Below the pieces are notes generated by a model. The model did no database searches and was not told the origin of the DNA. It saw only the letters and a list, made by a program, of their open reading frames with translations. 64,000 nt of DNA from Bacillota bacterium (GTDB lineage Bacteria > Bacillota > Clostridia > Christensenellales > SZUA-584). Every line of letters starts with the position of its first letter. Positions within the stretch are counted from its first letter, which is position 1. Positions 40,227 to 49,012 of this stretch are shown here, piece by piece. The translations under genes were made by a program, and so were the position numbers. The stretch covers positions 67,808-131,807 of the forward strand of contig JAEYOE010000025.1 of assembly GCA_023412005.1 (NCBI GenBank), given 5' to 3'.

Positions 40227-41609
40227 TCATTCATCCTCGCTCTGCTGGTCCATCATATACGCATCTAGGCGCGGCTCTATCACGCTGCCATCAATGGCAT
40301 TTAGCACCAAAGCATCCTCATAGTCATTCCCGTCTAGCACGGTATCATAAAGCGCATACCATGCCGGTACCAGCAGCCCTTCCTCCAGATTATCCTTGGC
40401 GCTGATCATCGCCAGCCCCAAAACAACACGATCTACATTGATACTCATAACCGCACCCTGCTCGTCGCCGATCCACATATGCTTATACCTAATCTGCTGG
40501 GCAATCCTCTGCTTAATATCTTCAAAGGACAGAAGCTGCACATTCTCTGAAACGGTGTCCTTTATCTCACTCAAACCTCCCCAGTAAAAATACTCTATGC
40601 CGTGTTCGCTGATAAACATAACGATCTCCTCCTGCTTCCACGGCGGTATGAACTCGGGCTCATTGTCGGGATCTGTACCCACACGGGTGCCAATATATAC
40701 GGTGTCCATGCCCTTGATTGTACGCCTAAAAAACATGTAATAGCCCTTGGAGACAACTTCAAAGTCAACACGGTCATATTGCTGTGCTTTTTCAGCCATT
40801 ACCAACGTTAACCCTTCAACACCTAAATCTCGAAGTGTCTGCTGTGCTTTGTCAACAGCCTCGCTTTTCGTTATATTCACCTCGCCAACCGTTTTTCCGT
40901 CGCTCTGTAAAAGGCTCTCTTCCTGTATAAAGCCGCCCTTGTTAAAGTAAAACGTGCTGGAGCGATAGTTGCCGTCTCTGTTTTGCACATATAAAGCCGC
41001 ATCGCAGCCTTCTCCAAAAATCACACCATAGCCGCCCGTATCATCATCAAGTATGTTCTGCGTACCTGGCTTCACAATTTGATCAAACTTAAGATACGCT
41101 CTTTCAGTTTGCGGCTGTGCTTGCGCGATTCTTTTTTTGTAATCTTCGATATACTCTTGCCTCATGGCCTCCATTTCATCTTTATACTGCTGATCTTCAT
41201 CGTCATCGTACAGTTTGAGCTGGCTGTATGTTGCCAATTGCTCAATCAGCTGCTCCTTTGTAAACTCATACGCGCCAGCATAAAATTTTGCATTTGGTGC
41301 AAGGTAGTCTATCATTTCTTTGGATTTTTGCTTCTCAAACAATAATGGTCTCACGCTGTAGACCGGGAATAACTGTGTGTCCGGCACTTTCACCGCTGCG
41401 TCGATTTTAATCGTCAGCCCCTCTGTTGGCGTGTCAGTTTCTAATTTCAAGTTTTGTTCGTATTCATAAGTATACGGCGCCACCGTTTTTTGACGCGTAA
41501 GGGTATAGATATCCTGCTTACCTGCAACGTTTTGCGCCTCGGGTGTTTGCTGGCAAGCATTGACGATGAGCAAACTAAATAGTAAGAAAATAAACAATGT
41601 TTTTTTCAT
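40227..41609 (-). CDS. lipoprotein of unknown function
   Basis: The 460-residue protein starts with a lipoprotein signal (lipobox IVNAC, C19) and has no further membrane segment. It is acidic and rich in Tyr/Gln/Asp, with two helical stretches (about 118-170) and beta-rich parts; GLAMISAKDNLEEGLLVPAW is a conserved-looking element near residue 400, similar to regions in YcnI/DUF6034-like lipoproteins of clostridia. I cannot assign a function. It may be transcribed from upstream of 41610, close to the gene fragment at 41677-41943. Confidence 0.75.
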   Translation of the reverse strand: MKKTLFIFLLFSLLIVNACQQTPEAQNVAGKQDIYTLTRQKTVAPYTYEYEQNLKLETDTPTEGLTIKIDAAVKVPDTQLFPVYSVRPLLFEKQKSKEMIDYLAPNAKFYAGAYEFTKEQLIEQLATYSQLKLYDDDEDQQYKDEMEAMRQEYIEDYKKRIAQAQPQTERAYLKFDQIVKPGTQNILDDDTGGYGVIFGEGCDAALYVQNRDGNYRSSTFYFNKGGFIQEESLLQSDGKTVGEVNITKSEAVDKAQQTLRDLGVEGLTLVMAEKAQQYDRVDFEVVSKGYYMFFRRTIKGMDTVYIGTRVGTDPDNEPEFIPPWKQEEIVMFISEHGIEYFYWGGLSEIKDTVSENVQLLSFEDIKQRIAQQIRYKHMWIGDEQGAVMSINVDRVVLGLAMISAKDNLEEGLLVPAWYALYDTVLDGNDYEDALVLNAIDGSVIEPRLDAYMMDQQSEDE

Positions 41610-41636
41610 TTATGTTTCCTCTTTGCAAATTATGAA

Positions 41637-41662
41637 GAGGGGTGATGAAAACACCACCCCTC
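41637..41662 (-). terminator. hairpin between gene fragment and lipoprotein
   Basis: GAGGGGTG (41637-41644) and CACCCCTC (41655-41662) form a perfect 8-base stem. The minus-strand tail TTCATAATTT is a weak T tract, so it may attenuate transcription into the lipoprotein gene. Confidence 0.55.
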
Positions 41663-41676
41663 AACTGTGTCAACTT

Positions 41677-41943
41677 TTAATATGTCTTCTGATATCCTCT
41701 AGCAACCAGTAAATTTCCTGCATGCTGTGAATTGATCAGCCTCAATCTAATGCTTGTGTTCATATGGGGCTTACTATCCCTATCTTCTCCACCAGATTTA
41801 AAGTAGTAATCACTTGACACTTTTTGTCCAGCAGCATTCCTAAAGTATGACGAGAAGTAAACATAATCGCCGCTGTTGGATTTTGCACAGAAATCATTAT
41901 CATGTTCTATATACTGTTCACTTAATGATTTGAATAAGTATTA
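41677..41943 (-). pseudogene. C-terminal gene fragment, unknown secreted-type protein
   Basis: The minus strand has 88 open codons ending at the TAA at 41677-41679: parts read LSEQYIEHDNDFCAKSNSGD, DYVYFSSYFRNAAGQ and RLINSQHAGNLLVARGYQKT. A stop (TAA) lies just before YLFKSL and no start codon with a binding site precedes it. The text looks like real protein, so I read a truncated gene. A promoter-like pair still precedes it at 41962-41990. Family not recognised. Confidence 0.5.
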
Positions 41944-41951
41944 ATATGTTA

Positions 41952-41990
41952 TAACATGGTAATGTTACTATTTTTATCGTTGCTGGTCAA
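41952..41990 (-). promoter_or_regulatory. promoter-like site with dyad before the gene fragment
   Basis: Minus-strand TTGACC (41990-41985), 17-base spacer, TAACAT (41967-41962). The -10 is one arm of the dyad TAACAT-GGTA-ATGTTA (41952-41967). Confidence 0.4.
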
Positions 41991-42235
41991 GATATTTTTT
42001 TATTATGTTACATATTTCTCATTTTCATCCATGTATGCTGACATATGTTCATCAGGCGTTATTTAGTTTGCTTTGAATCGATAAACTCCTTGCACACAGC
42101 AATCAATACTCAATCAAATTGCATTTTGCTCCGTTTAACTCTACCTTTTTCCGATTATATATATTACGGCTTATTTGATAGCCTCACAGCGATTGTCACG
42201 CGCGATCTGATTTTCTTTCAGGAAGGGAACAGCAT
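41991..42235. other. intergenic region before the FtsA-like gene
   Basis: About 245 A/T-rich bases. No clear promoter, gene or RNA is visible, although the FtsA-like gene must be transcribed from here. Confidence 0.4.
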
Positions 42236-44158
42236 ATGCCACAATCCACAAAAAAACGGCTGAAAGCACAACCGGCCAATATGATATTCGCTCTGGATAT
42301 CGGCACCCGCAGCATCATCGGCATTATCGGCACCATGGAAAAAGGCCGCTTTCACGTGATCGCCATGGAAAAGGAAAACCAGAGCCAGCGCTCCATGATA
42401 GACGGCCAGATTGAGAACATCGATGAGGTCTCGAAAATTGCCCGCATCGTTAAGAACCGGCTGGAAGACAAGCTGCAATTTAAGCTGAAGCGCGTTTGTG
42501 TGGCAGCCGCCGGGCGTACGCTGAAAACCCAGCGCGCCTCGTTCGAAATGGAATTCGCTCAGCCGCAGCGCGTCGACGAGGAAACCATCAGCCGCTTGCA
42601 CGCGGGCGCCATCGCGCAGGCCGAAGCGGCTTTTTCCAGCGGCATAGACGTTGACAGCCGCCAGTTCTATCTGGTGGGCCACAGCATTGTGCAACACTAT
42701 ATGGACAACTACCCCATATCGAGCCTGCGCGACCATCAGGCCCGGCAAATACAAGCGGACGTAATCGCCACATTTCTGCCCAGCGAGGTGGTGGAAAGCC
42801 TTTATCTCGCCATGCACAGGATCGGCCTTGAGGTTTCAAGCCTCACGCTGGAGCCTATCGCGGCCATCAACGCGGTGATACCGAGCAACCTTCGCTTATT
42901 AAATCTGGCGCTGGTCGACATCGGCGCGGGCACCTCAGACATTGCGATATGCAAAGACGGCGGCATTGTGGGCTATACGATGGCCACTGTCGCCGGAGAC
43001 GAAATCACAGAGGCGCTGATGAAGCGCTATCTCTTGGACTTTGACACGGCAGAGTCAATCAAAACCCAGCTGGCAGCAATCGAATCTGTCAGCATCACCG
43101 ATATACTCGGCAACGAATTGACCGTGACCCGGCAAGATTTGCTGAATTGCATTGATGACGCGACAGAAGCCCTTTGCCGCGAGATTGCATCTCGCATCTG
43201 CGCTGTCAACGGTGCCCCCACGTCGGCTGTCTTTCTCGCGGGCGGCGGCAGCAAGCTATCCAGCATTCGCGAAGGGTTGTCTAAGCAAATGAACCTTGAT
43301 TTGAACCGGGTCGCCATTGCCGGCAGCTACTTTCAAACGCTGGCTTTCTCGGATGCATACGACCTTAACGACCCCGAAAACGCAACGCCGCTCGGCATCG
43401 CAATATCGGCCGGCCTAAACCTCATCGCCGACAGCTTTAACGTGACGCTGAACGGCAGCCGCGCGAAGCTTTTCCGCAACGGCACAATGACCGTGATGGA
43501 TATTCTCATGATGAACGGTTACTCATCGAACGATCTTCTGCCGCAAACAGGCAAAAAGCTCATCGTCGAAGTGAACGGCAAGCCGGAGATTTTCTACGGA
43601 GCGCCCGGAGAGGTGGCTGTGCTGAAGCTGAACGGCAAAGAAGCGAAGATATCCGATCTTGTTAAAACAGGCGACACGATTGAGTTTGTGCCCGCCGCGC
43701 ATGGGCAAGCCGCGCAGCGCTGCCTGAATGATCTGCTCGCGGACAATCCGCATCAGATGGCGACTGTCAACGGCAAAATCGTTACGCCGGATACACCGCT
43801 GAAAAACGGCGATGTTATTGTGATAACCGATTCTGCCGCCGCGCAGCCAAAGCCCGCAAAGGCAGCACCGCCTTCGGCTTTAAAGCCTGCCGCGCCGCAG
43901 CCAAAAGCGGAAGCGACAGCACCGCCTGTCGGTACGGTCGAGTTCGTACTGAACAGCAAGCCGTTTGCACTGCCAAAAAAAGCCGACGGCTCGCCTTATT
44001 TTATAATAGACGTGCTGGAGCAATCGGGCATCGATCTGGAAAACCCGACGGGCGAGGTGGTGCTGCGCGTTAACGGCGCAGACAGCACTTTTCTGACGGA
44101 CATCAGGCACGGGGATCGGCTTGAGATATTCTATGCACAGAATAGCAGCGTAAAATAG
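42236..44158 (+). CDS. FtsA-like actin-fold ATPase with C-terminal beta-grasp-like modules
   Basis: The 640-residue protein has an actin-type ATPase with phosphate-1 ALDIGTRS (19-26), an SHS2-like insert (about 84-180) as in FtsA, phosphate-2 DIGAGTSD (about 227-234) and an adenosine motif VFLAGGGSKL (about 335). The C-terminal 200 residues contain three small repeats of the form VNGK...LKNGDxI (about 441-487, 496-531, 568-635), reminiscent of ThiS/ubiquitin-like beta-grasp folds, joined by a Pro/Ala linker. It lacks the usual FtsA amphipathic membrane helix at the end. A role in division or envelope assembly is inferred; no ftsZ is adjacent. Start follows GGAAGGG. Confidence 0.8.
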   Translation: MPQSTKKRLKAQPANMIFALDIGTRSIIGIIGTMEKGRFHVIAMEKENQSQRSMIDGQIENIDEVSKIARIVKNRLEDKLQFKLKRVCVAAAGRTLKTQRASFEMEFAQPQRVDEETISRLHAGAIAQAEAAFSSGIDVDSRQFYLVGHSIVQHYMDNYPISSLRDHQARQIQADVIATFLPSEVVESLYLAMHRIGLEVSSLTLEPIAAINAVIPSNLRLLNLALVDIGAGTSDIAICKDGGIVGYTMATVAGDEITEALMKRYLLDFDTAESIKTQLAAIESVSITDILGNELTVTRQDLLNCIDDATEALCREIASRICAVNGAPTSAVFLAGGGSKLSSIREGLSKQMNLDLNRVAIAGSYFQTLAFSDAYDLNDPENATPLGIAISAGLNLIADSFNVTLNGSRAKLFRNGTMTVMDILMMNGYSSNDLLPQTGKKLIVEVNGKPEIFYGAPGEVAVLKLNGKEAKISDLVKTGDTIEFVPAAHGQAAQRCLNDLLADNPHQMATVNGKIVTPDTPLKNGDVIVITDSAAAQPKPAKAAPPSALKPAAPQPKAEATAPPVGTVEFVLNSKPFALPKKADGSPYFIIDVLEQSGIDLENPTGEVVLRVNGADSTFLTDIRHGDRLEIFYAQNSSVK

Positions 44159-44169
44159 GCTAAAACACT

Positions 44170-44223
44170 CGCTCTTTTGGCTCCCTCTGGAGGGCGCTGT
44201 CGCCGCAGGCGACTGAGGGAGGC
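44170..44223. repeat. short structured repeat (family A-like fragment)
   Basis: GCTCCCTCTGGAGGGCGCTGTCGCCGCAGGCGACTGAGGGAGGC folds with CTCCCTC/GAGGGAG as outer arms and GTCGCC/GGCGAC as inner arms. The GTCGCCTG part is shared with family A repeats. Confidence 0.5.
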
Positions 44224-44452
44224 GTTAATGGATTAACAATTATTTGCTCACCAATGGTGGACTCTATTTATTAAAAAAGTATTTCTAGCCCCTCAGATGG
44301 CTATCTCAAAGAGATGTTGCTCGAGGCGGACGAAATCGTGACCAGTTTTTAAGACTTTTCCCCCAGTCACCTTATCGGTGACAGCCCCCGATCCATCCCT
44401 TCAGGGATAGTCATCAGATGGGGCCACGATAGAAGTTTCTTAACCGTCTGCC

Positions 44453-44476
44453 AGCTCACCCAATGGTGGGCTTTTT
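44453..44476 (+). terminator. terminator upstream of trpB
   Basis: AGCTCACC (44453-44460) pairs with GGTGGGCT (44465-44472, one G-T) across CAAT, followed by five T. Confidence 0.75.
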
Positions 44477-44491
44477 GATTAAAATTCGCTC

Positions 44492-44518
44492 TTGGAAATG
44501 CAAATTTTATGATATAAT
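44492..44518 (+). promoter_or_regulatory. promoter of trpB
   Basis: Extended -10 TGATATAAT (44510-44518) with TTGGAA (44492-44497) at 15 bases. The leader is about 77 bases and shows no T-box or Trp attenuator. Confidence 0.55.
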
Positions 44519-44601
44519 AATCTGATATTAATCGGCAGCTTAATTAACAGAATCATCTTATGATTTATACGACATAAGCACAGAAAGAAGAGGATCAATC
44601 A

Positions 44602-45825
44602 ATGCTAGAACAAAATGTGGACTTTGCGGTTTATACGAAAACCACACCGACAAAGGAAGGGTATTTCGGCAAATACGGCGGCGCGTATATTCCGCCGCAG
44701 CTGGCTGCTGAGTTTGAAAAAATTTCAGCTGCCTATCAAACCATATGCAAAAGCTCTAAATTCATCAGCGAATTAAGGCGCATACGCAAAGAATTTCAGG
44801 GAAGGCCCACGCCAACCTATCACTGCGAACGGCTGTCCAACTCCATCGGCAAATGCCAGATCTACTTAAAAAGAGAGGATCTCAACCATACCGGCGCGCA
44901 CAAGCTTAACCATTGCATGGGCGAAGGGCTGCTCGCCCAATACTTAGGTAAAAAGAAAATTATTGCCGAGACCGGTGCCGGCCAGCATGGTGTGGCGCTC
45001 GCCACTGCCGCTGCTTTTTTCGGTCTCGAATGCGATATTTATATGGGTGAAGTCGACATTGCCAAGCAAGCACCGAATGTTGCCAGAATGAAGCTGCTGG
45101 GGGCTAAGGTTGTGCCTGTTACGCATGGCCTCAAAACACTGAAGGAAGCGGTGGACGCCGCGTTTGAAGCTTATATCGATGAGTTTGATGAAGCGATGTA
45201 TTGTATCGGTTCTGTGGTGGGGCCGCATCCTTTTCCGTTGATGGTGCGCGATTTTCAAACAATCGTCGGTGTGGAAGCGAGAGAACAGTTCTTGGAGATG
45301 ACGGGCAATCTACCCGACGCGGTTGTGGCGTGTGTGGGCGGCGGTTCTAACGCGGCGGGCATTTTAACGCCTTTCTTAAATGATCCGGTGGAGCTTTACG
45401 GCGTTGAACCGTTAGGTACCGGAACGAAAATCGGCGAGCATGCTGCCAGCCTAACCTATGGCACGGAAGGCGTGATGCACGGGTTTAACTCGATCATGCT
45501 GCAGGATGAAAACGGTGAGCCAAATCCAGTTTACTCGGTTGCCAGCGGGCTTGATTACCCGTCGGTCGGGCCGGAGCATGCCTATTTGAAGGATCTCGGC
45601 AGAGTCCATTACAAATCCGCCACGGATGATGAAGCCATCGATGCGTTCTTCACATTATCACGGCTTGAGGGCATCATTCCGGCGTTGGAAAGCGCGCATG
45701 CCGTGGCTTATGCCATTAAGCTCGCAAAGGAAATGAACACCGGTTCCATACTGGTGAATTGCTCGGGCAGAGGTGATAAGGACCTCGATTTTGTGCTCGA
45801 GAAATACGGCGACAGACTCAAATAA
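44602..45825 (+). CDS. trpB: tryptophan synthase beta subunit, stand-alone
   Basis: The 407-residue PLP enzyme condenses indole with serine to tryptophan. Seen are the PLP lysine in HTGAHKLNH (K101), the catalytic Glu of AETGAGQHG, the phosphate cup GGGSNAAG and the C-terminal CSGRGDKD. No trpA or other trp gene lies in the window, so it may use free indole (salvage) or pair with a distant trpA. Deviations from classical TrpB include VPVTHG in place of VPVESG and EGVMHGF in the COMM region. Confidence 0.92.
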   Translation: MLEQNVDFAVYTKTTPTKEGYFGKYGGAYIPPQLAAEFEKISAAYQTICKSSKFISELRRIRKEFQGRPTPTYHCERLSNSIGKCQIYLKREDLNHTGAHKLNHCMGEGLLAQYLGKKKIIAETGAGQHGVALATAAAFFGLECDIYMGEVDIAKQAPNVARMKLLGAKVVPVTHGLKTLKEAVDAAFEAYIDEFDEAMYCIGSVVGPHPFPLMVRDFQTIVGVEAREQFLEMTGNLPDAVVACVGGGSNAAGILTPFLNDPVELYGVEPLGTGTKIGEHAASLTYGTEGVMHGFNSIMLQDENGEPNPVYSVASGLDYPSVGPEHAYLKDLGRVHYKSATDDEAIDAFFTLSRLEGIIPALESAHAVAYAIKLAKEMNTGSILVNCSGRGDKDLDFVLEKYGDRLK

Positions 45826-45884
45826 CGACCGACGTCATAAGACCCCTGAGCTATGTCTTCGGGATTTTGATGCGTCAATATTCC

Positions 45885-45950
45885 CCATTCAGTCATTGCG
45901 AGCATGTCGACTGCGAAGCGGATCGCTTATGCTTCAAAGGGATGACATAA
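45885..45950. repeat. partial MITE-like repeat, family B
   Basis: CAGTCATTGCGAGCATGTCGACTGCGAAGCGGATCGC and GGGATGACATAA carry the TCATTGCGAGC..GCGAAGC..ATGACA blocks of family B. Confidence 0.5.
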
Positions 45951-45970
45951 ATAACTCTTTTGACAAGCAT

Positions 45971-46006
45971 GAACCCCGTTGCGCTCTTTTGCATCGGGGT
46001 TCTTTT
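45971..46006 (+). terminator. terminator between trpB and mntH
   Basis: GAACCCCG (45971-45978) pairs with CGGGGTTC (45995-46002), followed by TTTT. It lies 145 bases after trpB and is oriented for it. Confidence 0.7.
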
Positions 46007-46028
46007 AATAACTCAAACCTGCTTATTG

Positions 46029-47321
46029 CTACACACTTCCGGTAAACGTTAGATAGAGCAGCACCATATTAAGCCCGATTATCAGCGCCGAAATAATGAA
46101 TCCTAATATTTTGGTGGCCGGTTTGTTGGCAAACACGCCCATGATATCTTTTCGGTTTGTAATCAGCAGCAAAGGAATAATCGCAAACGGCAAAGCGAAG
46201 CTTAATGAAACCTGGCTGAGAACCAATGCTTTCATCGGATTAATGCCGAGTACAATCAAAAGCATGGAAGGCAGCATGGTTATCAGCCGTCTTATGTTAA
46301 CAGGAATCTTTATATTCACAAAACCATCCAACACCGTTTCTCCCGCCATGGCCCCCACAGCCGATGACGAAAAACCGGATGCCAGCAGCGCGATCCCAAA
46401 AGCACCGCTGGAAAGTTGCCCGAGCAAAGGCTCTAACGACCGGTGCGCCTGCTCAATAGAATCCACGGCCATACCCTTGCTGAAAAAAACAGCCGCAGAT
46501 ACAATCACCATCGCCGCATTCACCACAAAGGCAATGTTCATCGCGATGACAACGTCTGTCTTCTCCATTTTCAAATGATGCTTTTTTCCTTGAATCGTCG
46601 TGTCTCCGTTTCTGTGCTGCACCAGCTGTGAATGCAGATAAATGACATGCGGCATCACCGTAGCCCCCAGCATACCCACCGCCAATAAAACGGCCTGACC
46701 GTTTGGAAGCGATGGCAGCAACATATGAAGGCCCACCTCGGCCCAATCCGGCTTGGCAAGAAACATCTCTATGGCATAGGCAATGCAAATTACAGCAACG
46801 AGAACAGCAATAATGATTTCCACCGCCTTTTGACCGTATTTTTGCATATAGATGATGCCGAATGTCACAATCGCGGTTAACACGCTCGCAATGGGCAGCG
46901 GAATTCCGAAAAGCAGATAAAACCCAAGCGTGCCCCCGAGAAACTCTGCCATTGTTGTGGCGATTGCGGCAATACACGAAACGACCCATAACATCCAGTT
47001 GGTATGCTTCTTAAAAACCTGCCCGCACATCACCGACAGATTCATTCCCGTGGCGATTCCGAGCTTGGCAGAATTGATTTGAAGAAATATCGCCATCAGG
47101 TTGCTGCAAAGTATAACCCAAAGCAAACTGTAATTAAAATAAGACCCGCTGCTGATATTCGTAGCAAAGTTCCCCGGGTCAATATACGCAACGCTCACCA
47201 CAAAGGCAGGGCCCAGAAATTTAAAAAGCTGTCGTATCCAAAGCTTCATGCCCAATCCGGATGACGTTTTTCGGGCATATCTTTTATTTAATGCAGCCTC
47301 ACCTTCATTTGCACTCATCAT
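46029..47321 (-). CDS. mntH: Nramp-family divalent metal (Mn2+) transporter
   Basis: The 430-residue protein has about eleven membrane helices with the metal-binding motifs DPGN in helix 1 (AYIDPGNFATN) and MPHVIYLHS in helix 6. Family members import Mn2+ (or Fe2+) with protons. The start MMSANEGEAALNKRY has GGGG eight bases upstream. A 14-base palindrome (47412-47425) about 90 bases before the start may be a metalloregulator site. Confidence 0.92.
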   Translation of the reverse strand: MMSANEGEAALNKRYARKTSSGLGMKLWIRQLFKFLGPAFVVSVAYIDPGNFATNISSGSYFNYSLLWVILCSNLMAIFLQINSAKLGIATGMNLSVMCGQVFKKHTNWMLWVVSCIAAIATTMAEFLGGTLGFYLLFGIPLPIASVLTAIVTFGIIYMQKYGQKAVEIIIAVLVAVICIAYAIEMFLAKPDWAEVGLHMLLPSLPNGQAVLLAVGMLGATVMPHVIYLHSQLVQHRNGDTTIQGKKHHLKMEKTDVVIAMNIAFVVNAAMVIVSAAVFFSKGMAVDSIEQAHRSLEPLLGQLSSGAFGIALLASGFSSSAVGAMAGETVLDGFVNIKIPVNIRRLITMLPSMLLIVLGINPMKALVLSQVSLSFALPFAIIPLLLITNRKDIMGVFANKPATKILGFIISALIIGLNMVLLYLTFTGSV

Positions 47322-47411
47322 AAACTTTTTCCCCTTTATTTAATATGAAGTCATAACGTAACCCTAATTTAATCTATGTGAAAGAATAAATTTTGCCACA
47401 GAGAAACTCTT

Positions 47412-47425
47412 TTAACCGAGGTTAA
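47412..47425. promoter_or_regulatory. palindrome upstream of mntH
   Basis: TTAACC-GA-GGTTAA is a perfect dyad with a 2-base centre. Its composition resembles DtxR/MntR-type boxes. It lies between mntH (-) and the MFS gene (+). Confidence 0.4.
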
Positions 47426-47456
47426 TTATCCGAAAATGCCATCCATACACCACCGA

Positions 47457-47485
47457 TTGACAGACTCACTTTATTGTGACATAAT
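47457..47485 (+). promoter_or_regulatory. promoter of the MFS gene
   Basis: A perfect TTGACA (47457-47462), 17-base spacer, CATAAT (47480-47485), 28 bases before the ATG at 47514. Confidence 0.75.
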
Positions 47486-47513
47486 GCTGTTTCAATCCTT
47501 CACCGGAGGCCGC

Positions 47514-48800
47514 ATGAAAAAGTTCTTAATGAAGCACCACCTGCTGCGCACGCTGTTTGAGCTGCGCGGCAATCCAAGGGCATGCATTTATACGGAACCC
47601 TTGTGGGGGTTGTCCATCAGCCTGTGTTTGCCATATGCGTCTGTTTACATGCTGGCGCTGGGGCTTAACGACGTGCAGGTGGGCATGGTCACGTCAATCT
47701 ACATGTTTTCTCAAATGATATTCGCTTTTATATCAGGTGTGATTATTGATAAAATGGGCCGCAGACTCAGCACCATGATATTTGATTTTCTGTCATGGTG
47801 CATACCTTGTTTAATATGGGCTTTCAGCCAAGGCTTTTGGTTCTTCGCCTTGGCCGCTATGCTGAACGGCATGATGAAAATCCCCACCGTTTCATGGGAC
47901 TGCCTGCTCGTGGAAGACGCGCCGAAGGACAAAATCACGCAAATCTATTCATGGGTCATTATCTGCGCAAATCTCTCCGCGCTGTTTGCGCCGATATCGT
48001 CTGTGCTGGTGTCGCAGCTCACGCTGGTGCCGGCCATACGCATACTTTATATTAACGCGTTTGTGATTATGACGATAAAGCTGCTGCTGCTCTTCAAGTT
48101 TTCCACCGAAACATCCGTCGGTAAAATTAAGCGTGAAGCGGCCAAAAATATGTCATGGCGCAAAATGCTCGCCGGTTATAAGGATGCCGCGCGCATGATG
48201 ATGTCGTCCCGCGGCACCAAGTTCGCCATCATCATCAGTATTCTGGTAGAGATTGTCGTCATGCTGGGCATGACCTTTTGGCAGATCATCGCATCGCGCC
48301 GCATCGGTATTCCGGATACGCTGCTGCCGATATTTCCGATGGCCCGCAGCATCATCTCGATTGTGCTGTTCTTCACCATCATTTCGCGCATCAGGCAAAC
48401 GCAGTTGAAATGGCCGCTCTATGGCGGGTTTTTCAGTGCGATAATCGGCTGCGGGCTGCTGATCACAATAACCGATACCGGCATCATCGGCTATATCATA
48501 CTCGCTGTTTCGCTGCTGTTTGAATCGCTGGGCACCGCTGTTTTGAGCACGCTCAGAGAATCTCTCGTCGCCATACACGTTCACCCCGAGGAGCGTTCCA
48601 ACATACTCGCTCTGCTCCAAACGCTGGTGATGCTTGTCAGCGTTCCGTTTGGCTATATCGGCGGCCTGCTGAGCGATGTCTCCAAAACACTGCCGTTTGT
48701 ACTCAGCATTGTGCTGCTGCTGCTCGGTATAATCGCAACAGCTTATTTTTACCGAAACACAAAACAAAACATCCCTTCGGATGCTCAAACTGATTGCTGA
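47514..48800 (+). CDS. MFS transporter
   Basis: The start at 47514 (MKKFLMKHHLLRTLFELRGN) after GGAGG gives 428 residues; the longer frame to 47436 contains the promoter. Twelve membrane helices are predicted, with the cytoplasmic loop 2-3 motif DKMGRRLS of the major facilitator superfamily. The substrate is unknown. Monocistronic, with promoter and terminator. Confidence 0.85.
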   Translation: MKKFLMKHHLLRTLFELRGNPRACIYTEPLWGLSISLCLPYASVYMLALGLNDVQVGMVTSIYMFSQMIFAFISGVIIDKMGRRLSTMIFDFLSWCIPCLIWAFSQGFWFFALAAMLNGMMKIPTVSWDCLLVEDAPKDKITQIYSWVIICANLSALFAPISSVLVSQLTLVPAIRILYINAFVIMTIKLLLLFKFSTETSVGKIKREAAKNMSWRKMLAGYKDAARMMMSSRGTKFAIIISILVEIVVMLGMTFWQIIASRRIGIPDTLLPIFPMARSIISIVLFFTIISRIRQTQLKWPLYGGFFSAIIGCGLLITITDTGIIGYIILAVSLLFESLGTAVLSTLRESLVAIHVHPEERSNILALLQTLVMLVSVPFGYIGGLLSDVSKTLPFVLSIVLLLLGIIATAYFYRNTKQNIPSDAQTDC

Positions 48801-48925
48801 TTAACACATCTTTTTCTGAACAAATGACCTGCGGATTTGCAACGAAAGTCTGCTTGATAGGGCAGAGATTCTATGGTGAATCAGTATAGCTTAAGCGAAT
48901 GAGTCGGCGTTATTTCAAACAATCT

Positions 48926-48954
48926 AAGGGGATGCTGAGCTATCCCCTTTTTTG
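48926..48954 (+). terminator. terminator after the MFS gene
   Basis: AAGGGGAT (48926-48933 region) pairs with ATCCCCTT (48942-48949), followed by a T run. Confidence 0.8.
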
Positions 48955-49012
48955 TCTCAATCCATGCTTGTTTGCGGATAACAGCCCTCAGCCTGTGCCG
49001 TTTTTAATCAGG

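Larger units (their letters stand above)
44159..44491. other. intergenic region with several hairpins and a repeat
   Basis: About 330 bases holding a GCTCCCTC..GAGGGAGG element (44178-44223) and hairpins at 44246-44260, 44366-44382 and 44453-44476. No gene is seen. Confidence 0.6.

Noticed and set aside
42218..42817. 199-codon minus-strand frame
   Set aside because: Antisense to the FtsA-like gene; no recognisable domain.
44477..44601. T-box or Trp attenuator before trpB
   Set aside because: The leader is too short and has no specifier loop, Trp-rich leader peptide or terminator/antiterminator pair.
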